Assembly: GCA_024583055.1 (NCBI GenBank)
Contig: CP102145.1
Coordinates: 1,426,001 to 1,490,000 of the forward strand
DNA from: Streptococcus suis
Lineage (GTDB): Bacteria > Bacillota > Bacilli > Lactobacillales > Streptococcaceae
Length of the DNA stretch: 64,000 nt
Direction of reading: 5' to 3'
Below, piece after piece: positions 57,508-64,000 of this stretch (position 1 is its first letter; each line of letters begins with the position of its first letter). The position numbers and the translations under genes are program-made. The notes below the pieces were generated by a model. That model was not told the origin of the DNA and did not search any database. It saw nothing but the letters and a program-made list of their open reading frames with translations.

Positions 57508-58644
57508 ATGATTCAATTTTCCATTAACAAAACTATTTTCCTACAAGCATTAAATATTACCAAACGTGCTATCAGTACCAAGAATGCTATTCCTATTTTA
57601 TCGACTGTTAAAATTGCTGTTAATACGGAAGGTATTACCCTGATTGGTTCTAATGGTCAAATTTCTATCGAACACTTTATTTCTGTTCAAGATGAAAATG
57701 CTGGTCTTTTGATTAGCTCAACCGGAGCTATCCTTCTGGAAGCAGCTTTCTTTATCAACGTAGTTTCTAGCATGCCTGATTTAGTTCTTGATTTTAATGA
57801 AATCGAACAAAAGCAGATTGTCTTGACTAGTGGTAAATCTGAAATTACCCTCAAAGGAAAAGAAGCTGAGCAATACCCACGCTTGCAAGAAGTGCCAACT
57901 TCAAAACCTCTGGTATTGGAAACAAAAGTCCTTAAGCAAACCATCAACGAAACAGCCTTCGCCGCCTCAACTCAGGAAAGTCGTCCAATCCTAACTGGTG
58001 TGCACTTTGTGCTAACAGATAATAAACAGCTCAAAACAGTGGCGACCGACTCCCACCGTCTCAGCCAGCGTAAATTGGTCTTGGAGACTGCAGGAGATGA
58101 CTTCAATGTGGTCATCCCAAGCCGTTCTCTCCGCGAATTTACGGCCGTATTTACCGATGAAATTGAAAAGGTAGAGGTTTTCTTCTCCAACAACCAAATC
58201 CTCTTCAGAAGCGAGTATATTAGTTTCTATACCCGTCTTTTGGAAGGGACCTATCCAGATACCGACCGTCTCATTCCAAAAGAATTTAAGACGACAGCTG
58301 TTTTTGATACCACCCACCTCCGTCAGTCTATGGAGCGTGCCCGTCTCTTGTCCAATGCTACTCAGAATGGAACGGTGAAATTGGAAATTACCAAGGGTAT
58401 TGTCTCAGCCCATGTCAATTCTCCAGAAGTAGGTCGCGTCAATGAAGAAATCGATACCTTGGATGTTTCAGGTGAGGATCTGGTGATCAGCTTCAACCCA
58501 ACTTATCTTATTGAAGCCCTCAAAGCGACCAACAGTGAGCAGGTGAAGGTGAGCTTTATTTCCAACGTTCGTCCATTTACTCTGGTGCCAAACAGTGAGG
58601 ATGACGATTTTATCCAATTGGTAACCCCTGTTCGTACCAACTAA
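57508..58644 (+). CDS. dnaN: DNA polymerase III beta sliding clamp
   Basis: A 378-residue three-domain clamp. Start MIQFSINKTIFLQALNITKRAISTKNAIPILSTVKI and end SNVRPFTLVP..LVTPVRT are typical. It follows dnaA through the right part of oriC and has AAAGGAG before the ATG. Confidence 0.98.
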   Translation: MIQFSINKTIFLQALNITKRAISTKNAIPILSTVKIAVNTEGITLIGSNGQISIEHFISVQDENAGLLISSTGAILLEAAFFINVVSSMPDLVLDFNEIEQKQIVLTSGKSEITLKGKEAEQYPRLQEVPTSKPLVLETKVLKQTINETAFAASTQESRPILTGVHFVLTDNKQLKTVATDSHRLSQRKLVLETAGDDFNVVIPSRSLREFTAVFTDEIEKVEVFFSNNQILFRSEYISFYTRLLEGTYPDTDRLIPKEFKTTAVFDTTHLRQSMERARLLSNATQNGTVKLEITKGIVSAHVNSPEVGRVNEEIDTLDVSGEDLVISFNPTYLIEALKATNSEQVKVSFISNVRPFTLVPNSEDDDFIQLVTPVRTN

Positions 58645-58651
58645 TAACAGT

Positions 58652-58676
58652 AAAATCGGCCATTGAGCCGTTTTTA
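58652..58676 (+). terminator. dnaN terminator
   Basis: CGGC/GCCG stem with AAAA/TTTT extension and loop CATTGA, then a T-run. Confidence 0.7.
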
Positions 58677-58685
58677 TGTTATACT
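58677..58685 (+). promoter_or_regulatory. Promoter of the lipid kinase gene, near-leaderless
   Basis: Extended -10 TGT-TATACT begins at the end of the dnaN terminator U-tract and ends 10 bases before the ATG. No -35 and no ribosome-binding site were found. Confidence 0.55.
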
Positions 58686-58695
58686 AAAATTACCT

Positions 58696-59574
58696 ATGAT
58701 TGTACACATTTTAGCAAATCCAAATGCTGGCAGTCATTCTGCAGAAAGTATAATAGACCAGCTTAAAAAAACTTATCCACAAGTAGACTTTAAGACCTAT
58801 CTGACCCAGGGTAAGCATGATGAGAAAGTTCAGATTCAAAAGATTTTAGAAGACTATGGAGACGGGGATAGACTGCTCATTTTAGGTGGAGACGGTACGC
58901 TATCTAAAAGCCTGACGGATTGGCCAAGCCAACTACCTTTTGCTTATTATCCGACAGGTTCGGGCAATGATTTCGCCAAATCAATGAAAATCAGAGAGAT
59001 AGATACTGTCCTAACTGCCCTCTTGACAGAAAAAACGCAGTCTATTTGTGTTTTGAAGACGTCCTTTGGGATTATTGTCAATAGTATGGATGCTGGTTTT
59101 GCTGCCCAGGTGATTGCACGCTCAGAATCCTCTAAGCTCAAAAACTGGCTTAAGCGCGTGAAAGTTGGTAAATTGACCTATCTGATAATGGCTATCAGAA
59201 GTCTTTTAGATGTGCAGTCCTTGACAGTGGACGCGGTCATTGATGACCAGGAACAACAGTTGAAGAATCTCTTTTTCCTGTCTCTTGCCAACAATACCTA
59301 CTTTGGCGGTGGTATCATGATTTGGCCGGAAGCCTCTGCTCATGAGCAGAAAATCGATCTGGTTTATATTGAAAACGGCCCAATTCATAGACGGGTGCTG
59401 GCCTTGCTCGATTTAGTCCTTAAGCGTCATAAGAAATCCAAATATATCAAACATCTCCAGTGCCAAACCATTTCTATCAAAACCAGTCAGCAAATCCTAT
59501 TTCAAACGGATGGTGAAATGCTGGCGGGGACAGAGTTTGCATTGACTTGCCAAGAAAGAAAAATCTATCTATAA
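58696..59574 (+). CDS. Diacylglycerol kinase-family lipid kinase
   Basis: A 292-residue DagK/YegS-type kinase that probably phosphorylates diacylglycerol for phospholipid recycling. The N-terminal ANPNAGSHSA and nucleotide loop LGGDGTLSKSL, plus PTGSGNDFAKS, are the family motifs. ATG 58696 is chosen for homology; upstream in-frame codons lie inside the dnaN terminator. No ribosome-binding site is visible. Confidence 0.87.
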   Translation: MIVHILANPNAGSHSAESIIDQLKKTYPQVDFKTYLTQGKHDEKVQIQKILEDYGDGDRLLILGGDGTLSKSLTDWPSQLPFAYYPTGSGNDFAKSMKIREIDTVLTALLTEKTQSICVLKTSFGIIVNSMDAGFAAQVIARSESSKLKNWLKRVKVGKLTYLIMAIRSLLDVQSLTVDAVIDDQEQQLKNLFFLSLANNTYFGGGIMIWPEASAHEQKIDLVYIENGPIHRRVLALLDLVLKRHKKSKYIKHLQCQTISIKTSQQILFQTDGEMLAGTEFALTCQERKIYL

Positions 59575-59583
59575 GGAGTTAAC

Positions 59584-59787
59584 ATGTATCAATTAGGAAC
59601 ATTTGTCGAAATGAAAAAGCCTCATGCCTGTGTCATCAAATCGACTGGCAAAAAAGCCAATAAGTGGGAAGTCATTCGTTTAGGTGCAGATATTAAAATC
59701 CGTTGCAGCAACTGTGACCATGTGGTTATGATGAGCCGGCATGATTTTGAGCGAAAAATGAAACAAGTGCTGCCAAGTGAAGCCTAG
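59584..59787 (+). CDS. DUF951 family small protein
   Basis: A 67-residue conserved protein (DUF951). It contains MKKPHACVIKSTGKKANKWEVIRLGADIKIRCSNCDHVVMMSRHDFERKMK, with CSNC and an upstream His-Ala-Cys that could form part of a metal site. Function is unknown. Nine bases after the lipid kinase gene, with AAGGAG. Confidence 0.88.
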   Translation: MYQLGTFVEMKKPHACVIKSTGKKANKWEVIRLGADIKIRCSNCDHVVMMSRHDFERKMKQVLPSEA

Positions 59788-60015
59788 TTGACAGGTTGCA
59801 ACTGCTAGTTGTGACAAGTTCATAAGAATTGCTAGGCAACCAATCCATGGATGGTTATAACTTTGTCTTCAGTTTTATCATGATAAATAACGTAGTCATA
59901 TTTTCATTGTATTTTCATAAATAAAATTTTCTAATTTCGTTCCGTCATATCGCCTTTTTCCTCTACTTTCTGCTATAATAGTCATGATTGAATTTTTATA
60001 TGGAGAACTAAGAAT

Positions 60016-61131
60016 ATGGCTTTAACAGCAGGTATCGTCGGTTTGCCAAACGTTGGTAAATCAACCCTATTTAACGCAATTACCAAAGCAGGAGCAGAGG
60101 CTGCCAACTATCCTTTCGCGACCATTGATCCAAACGTGGGAATGGTAGAGGTGCCAGATGAGCGCTTGACCAAGTTGACAGAGTTGATTACACCAAAGAA
60201 AACCGTGCCGACCACCTTTGAATTTACAGACATTGCCGGTATCGTAAAAGGTGCTTCTAAAGGGGAAGGTTTGGGAAATAAATTCTTGGCCAATATCCGC
60301 GAGGTGGATGCCATTGTTCACGTGGTTCGTGCCTTTGACGATGAAAATGTCATGCGGGAGCAGGGGCGTGAAGATGCCTTCGTTGATCCGCTTGCTGATA
60401 TTGATACGATTAACCTAGAATTGATTTTGGCTGACTTGGAGAGTATCAACAAACGCTATGCGCGTGTGGAGAAGATGGCTCGTACCCAGAAAGACAAGGA
60501 TTCTGTGGCAGAATTTGCAGTCCTCGAAAAAATCAAGCCCGTCTTGGAAGATGGTAAATCAGCTCGTACAGTAGCTTTTACAGACGAAGAGCAAAAAATT
60601 GTCAAGCAGCTTTTCCTCTTGACCACCAAGCCAGTCCTTTATGTAGCTAACGTTGATGAGGACAAGGTCGCTGACCCAGACGGCATCGAGTATGTTCAAC
60701 AAATCCGCGATTTCGCAGCGACAGAAAATGCAGAAGTGGTAGTCATTTCAGCGCGTGCCGAAGAAGAAATTTCGGAACTCGACGACGAGGACAAGGCAGA
60801 ATTCTTGGAGGCAATCGGTTTGACTGAGTCTGGTGTTGACAAACTGACTCGTGCAGCTTATCATTTACTTGGTCTTGGTACTTACTTTACAGCAGGTGAA
60901 AAAGAAGTCCGTGCTTGGACCTTCAAGCGAGGTATCAAGGCGCCTCAAGCGGCCGGTATCATCCACTCAGACTTCGAAAAAGGATTTATCCGCGCCGTAA
61001 CCATGTCCTATGATGATTTGATGCACTATGGCTCTGAGAAGGCTGTTAAAGAGGCTGGACGCCTTCGTGAAGAAGGTAAGGAGTACGTGGTCCAGGATGG
61101 GGACATCATGGAGTTCCGCTTCAATGTCTGA
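60016..61131 (+). CDS. ychF: Ribosome-associated GTPase YchF
   Basis: A 371-residue Obg-family GTPase/ATPase that binds ribosomes. G1 GLPNVGKSTLFNAI, G3 DIAGIVKGASKGEG and the TGS domain with C-terminal QDGDIMEFRFNV are present. Extended -10 TGC-TATAAT lies at 59971-59979 in the 228-base gap upstream, which otherwise shows no feature I can support. Confidence 0.97.
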   Translation: MALTAGIVGLPNVGKSTLFNAITKAGAEAANYPFATIDPNVGMVEVPDERLTKLTELITPKKTVPTTFEFTDIAGIVKGASKGEGLGNKFLANIREVDAIVHVVRAFDDENVMREQGREDAFVDPLADIDTINLELILADLESINKRYARVEKMARTQKDKDSVAEFAVLEKIKPVLEDGKSARTVAFTDEEQKIVKQLFLLTTKPVLYVANVDEDKVADPDGIEYVQQIRDFAATENAEVVVISARAEEEISELDDEDKAEFLEAIGLTESGVDKLTRAAYHLLGLGTYFTAGEKEVRAWTFKRGIKAPQAAGIIHSDFEKGFIRAVTMSYDDLMHYGSEKAVKEAGRLREEGKEYVVQDGDIMEFRFNV

Positions 61132-61251
61132 TGGCCTAACATTCGCTTATTCGTTGTTATCTCGTCTTGCCGTACTATCAGTACTGCCTGTGACTTTGAT
61201 GCCTAGACTAAGCAAATGTTTAGCAATCAAAAAACAACTATAAAAATAGTA

Positions 61252-61276
61252 GGTTGGAAAGACTTCCAACCCTTTT
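61252..61276 (+). terminator. Terminator before pth
   Basis: GGTTGGAA/TTCCAACC with loop AGAC, then CTTTT. It ends 18 bases before the pth ATG, so it may act as an attenuator. The gap before it (61132-61251) contains only the small palindrome GTACT-ATC-AGTAC. Confidence 0.7.
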
Positions 61277-61294
61277 GGTGTTTAAGGAGAAAAA

Positions 61295-61864
61295 ATGACA
61301 CGATTGATAATAGGTCTAGGCAATCCCGGTGACCGCTATTTTGAAACCAAGCACAATGTCGGCTTTATGCTGATTGATAAAATTGCTGCGCGTGAAAATG
61401 TGACTTTTACGCACGATAAGATTTTCCAAGCTGACCTTGCAACGACCTTTATTGACGGAGAGAAGATTTTTCTGGTCAAGCCGACGACCTTTATGAATGA
61501 ATCGGGCAAGGCAGTGCATGCGCTGCTGACCTACTACGGACTGGATGAGACTGATATTCTGGTGGCCTATGATGATTTGGACATGGCTGTTGGAAAAATC
61601 CGTTTCCGTCAAAAAGGATCGGCCGGTGGGCACAATGGTATTAAGTCTATCATCAAGTATCTAGGAACAGATCAATTTGACCGCATCAAGATTGGCATCG
61701 GTCGTCCCAAGGGCAAGATGAGTGTGGTTCATCATGTTTTATCTGGATTTGATACGGAGGACCGCATTGACGTTGACCTAGCTCTTGAAAAACTTGACAA
61801 GGCTGTCAACTTCTATTTACAGGAAGATGACTTTGATACCATCATGAGAAAGTTTAACGGCTAA
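61295..61864 (+). CDS. pth: Peptidyl-tRNA hydrolase
   Basis: A 189-residue enzyme that frees tRNA from stalled peptidyl-t[22 protein letters not shown] holds the catalytic His, [13 protein letters not shown] and [23 protein letters not shown] follow. Its stop overlaps the mfd ATG (TAATG). Confidence 0.97.
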   Translation: MTRLIIGLGNPGDRYFETKHNVGFMLIDKIAARENVTFTHDKIFQADLATTFIDGEKIFLVKPTTFMNESGKAVHALLTYYGLDETDILVAYDDLDMAVGKIRFRQKGSAGGHNGIKSIIKYLGTDQFDRIKIGIGRPKGKMSVVHHVLSGFDTEDRIDVDLALEKLDKAVNFYLQEDDFDTIMRKFNG

Positions 61865-64000
61865 TGAACATCCTAGATTTATTACACCAAAATAAGCAAA
61901 TCAATCAGTGGCAGGCAGGACTGAATAAATCCACTCGCCAACTCCTCCTAGGACTATCAGGAACCAGCAAGTCCTTGGTCATGGCAACTGCCTTTGATAG
62001 CTTAGCAGAAAAGATTTTAATTGTGACGGCGACCCAAAATGAGGCCGAGCGCTTGGCAACAGATTTGTCAGCTATTATTGGTAGCGACTCTGTTTACAAC
62101 TTCTTTACAGATGACAGTCCTGTTGCCGAGTTTGTTTTTGCCTCCAAAGAGCGAACCCAGTCTCGAATTGATAGTTTGAATTTCCTACAAGACAAGACTT
62201 CATCAGGGTTTCTGGTAGCTAGTATGGCTGCCTGCCGTGTTTTGCTACCTAGTCCTTCTGCCTATCAATCTGCTAGATTAGAACTTTCAGTTGGTCAGGA
62301 AATGGAAGTTGACACCCTTGTCAAGTCACTTGTCAATACAGGTTATAAGAAGGTTTCTCGTGTCTTGATCCAGGGAGAATTTAGCCAGCGAGGAGACATC
62401 TTAGATATTTATGATATGCAGGCTGAGCATCCTTATCGTCTGGAGTTTTTCGGTGATGAAATAGACGGCATCCGAACTTTTGACGTCGATAGCCAGAAGT
62501 CTCTGGAAAATTGTGAACAGATTTTTGTTTCACCAGCATCAGAAATGATTGTGACGGAAGAGGACTACCAACGAGCTATTCCTATCATTCAGAAAACGAT
62601 TGAGCGTTCCAATCAAGAAGAACAGATTTCCTATCTCAAGGAAGTCTTGGCAGACATGCAGTCTTCCTACCGTCATCCGGATCTCAGAAAATTCCTGTCC
62701 TTCTTATATGAGGATAGCTGGACTATTTTGGATTATCTTCCAAAAGGTTCACCTATTTTTCTAGATGATTTCCATAAAATTTCTGATAAACAGGCCCAGT
62801 TTGAGAAAGAAGTTGCGGATGTCTTGACACAGGATTTACAGAATGGTAAATCAGTGTCAAGTTTGAATTACTTCGCGTCAACCTATGCTGATTTGAGAAA
62901 ATACAAGCCAGCCACCTTCTTTTCTAGTTTCCAGAAAGGTCTGGGCAATGTCAAGTTTGACGGACTTTATCAATTTACTCAGTATCCCATGCAGGAATTT
63001 TTCCACCAAATTCCGCTTTTAAAAGATGAACTGGCTCGCTATGCCAAATCAAACAATACGGTCATTATCCAGGCTTCTTCTGAAACAAGTTTACAAGCTT
63101 TACAGAAATCTTTACAGGAATACGAGATTCATTTACCAGTCCATTCAGCATCACAATTAGTCGCTGGGCAGCAGCAAATCACCGTCGGTCAGCTGTCAGC
63201 TGGTTTTCACCTTATGGATGAAAAGCTGGTTGTCATCACTGAAAAGGAAATTTTTAATAAGAAAATCAAGCGCAAAATCCGCAGGACAAACATGTCCAAT
63301 GCGGAGCGGATTAAGGATTATAGTGAGCTTTCAGTCGGAGATTATGTAGTCCACCATGTTCACGGAATCGGTCAGTATTTAGGGATTGAAACCATTGAAA
63401 TATCGGGTGTTCATAGGGACTATGTTACTGTGCAATATCAGAATGCTGACCGCATTTCCATTCCAGTAGAGCAGATTGACCTCCTGTCCAAATACCTGGC
63501 CTCAGACGGCAAGGCACCTAAGGTCAATAAGTTAAACGACGGTCGTTTCCAAAAGACCAAGCAGAAGGTGCAAAAGCAGGTTGAAGACATTGCGGATGAT
63601 TTGATTAAGCTCTATGCAGAGCGCAGTCAGCTCAAAGGTTTTGCCTTTTCACCTGATGATGCCAGTCAAGAAGAGTTTGACAACTACTTTACACATGTGG
63701 AAACCGATGATCAACTTCGCTCGATTGACGAAATCAAAAAGGATATGGAGAAGGATTCGCCCATGGATCGGCTCTTGGTCGGGGATGTTGGATTTGGTAA
63801 GACAGAAGTAGCCATGCGGGCAGCCTTTAAGGCGGTCAATGATGGCAAACAGGTTGCAATTTTAGTGCCGACAACGGTCCTAGCCCAGCAACATTTTGCA
63901 AATTTCCAAGAGCGCTTTGCTGAGTTTCCTGTCAATGTTGATGTGATGAGCCGATTCAAGACCAAGGCAGAGCAGGAGAAAACGCTGGATAAGCTCAAAA
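61864..64000 (+). CDS. mfd: Transcription-repair coupling factor, 5' part
   Basis: About 712 codons are present of a protein usually ~1160 residues; the rest is beyond the window. Mfd pushes stalled RNA polymerase off DNA lesions and recruits UvrA. The UvrB-like N-terminal region has a degenerate nucleotide loop (GLSGTSKSLV), the RNA-polymerase-interacting CarD-like domain begins near SVGDYVVHHVHGIGQYLGIE, and the helicase motif I LLVGDVGFGKTEVAMRAAF lies near the end. It is coupled to pth through TAATG. Confidence 0.96.
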   Translation, partial: MNILDLLHQNKQINQWQAGLNKSTRQLLLGLSGTSKSLVMATAFDSLAEKILIVTATQNEAERLATDLSAIIGSDSVYNFFTDDSPVAEFVFASKERTQSRIDSLNFLQDKTSSGFLVASMAACRVLLPSPSAYQSARLELSVGQEMEVDTLVKSLVNTGYKKVSRVLIQGEFSQRGDILDIYDMQAEHPYRLEFFGDEIDGIRTFDVDSQKSLENCEQIFVSPASEMIVTEEDYQRAIPIIQKTIERSNQEEQISYLKEVLADMQSSYRHPDLRKFLSFLYEDSWTILDYLPKGSPIFLDDFHKISDKQAQFEKEVADVLTQDLQNGKSVSSLNYFASTYADLRKYKPATFFSSFQKGLGNVKFDGLYQFTQYPMQEFFHQIPLLKDELARYAKSNNTVIIQASSETSLQALQKSLQEYEIHLPVHSASQLVAGQQQITVGQLSAGFHLMDEKLVVITEKEIFNKKIKRKIRRTNMSNAERIKDYSELSVGDYVVHHVHGIGQYLGIETIEISGVHRDYVTVQYQNADRISIPVEQIDLLSKYLASDGKAPKVNKLNDGRFQKTKQKVQKQVEDIADDLIKLYAERSQLKGFAFSPDDASQEEFDNYFTHVETDDQLRSIDEIKKDMEKDSPMDRLLVGDVGFGKTEVAMRAAFKAVNDGKQVAILVPTTVLAQQHFANFQERFAEFPVNVDVMSRFKTKAEQEKTLDKLK

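Overview
This window is a low-GC Gram-positive chromosome segment from a Streptococcus, most like Streptococcus suis. Three things point there: the gene order rlmH-htrA-parB-oriC-dnaA-dnaN-lipid kinase-DUF951-ychF-pth-mfd, protein sequences that read as streptococcal throughout, and no comCDE locus beside the tRNA-Arg near the origin. The species call rests on recognition of proteins and synteny, not on a database search. No prophage, insertion sequence, CRISPR array or other mobile element was seen.

Layout. Bases 1-1157 hold two nearly identical ComR-type peptide-responsive regulators in tandem. Bases 1260-10591 are the maltodextrin locus: malQ diverges from malX-malF-malG-malA-malR-pulA, with MalR-type operators and a perfect cre site between them. 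Bases 10740-19772 run leftward: nrdI with a paired NrdR-type operator, a YitT protein, aspS, two small enzymes, a secreted phosphoesterase, an extracytoplasmic flavoprotein reductase, a membrane thioredoxin-like protein and rpsD. Bases 19983-28688 carry veg, dnaB, rplI, gdpP, mnmG, three tandem NUDIX genes and mnmA. Bases 28904-35481 hold serine dehydratase, a two-component system next to an unrecognised membrane protein, an LPXTG protein with a 21-bp tandem repeat, and a secreted transglycosylase-like protein. Bases 35612-42069 hold the ECF transporter core, pgsA, rodZ and a pair of M16 peptidase-like proteins. Then come yaaA-recF, guaB, trpS with a T-box, a second YitT gene, an ABC-F ATPase and a YfhO membrane protein.

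From 51958 onward lies the origin: three tRNA genes, a DUF1275 protein, rlmH, htrA, parB, dnaA and dnaN. DnaA-box clusters lie on both sides of dnaA. The cluster after dnaA is followed by DnaA-trio repeats and an AT-rich stretch, so this is a bipartite oriC. Left of the origin most genes are on the minus strand and right of it all are on the plus strand, as expected for genes co-oriented with replication; the mal operon, sdaAB-sdaAA and a few others run against it. Two strong parS sites and one weaker candidate lie left of the origin and would be bound by ParB.

No wholly new multi-gene system was identified. The items most worth a second look are: apparently leaderless start sites for rlmH, parB and the lipid kinase gene; promoters embedded in the terminator of the preceding gene; an ABC-F protein in which all changed motifs fall in the same composite ATP site; a possible minimal flavinylation motif in the reductase lipoprotein; the twin ComR-like genes; an off-origin DnaA-box cluster; and a tRNA gene overlapping the end of a convergent protein gene.
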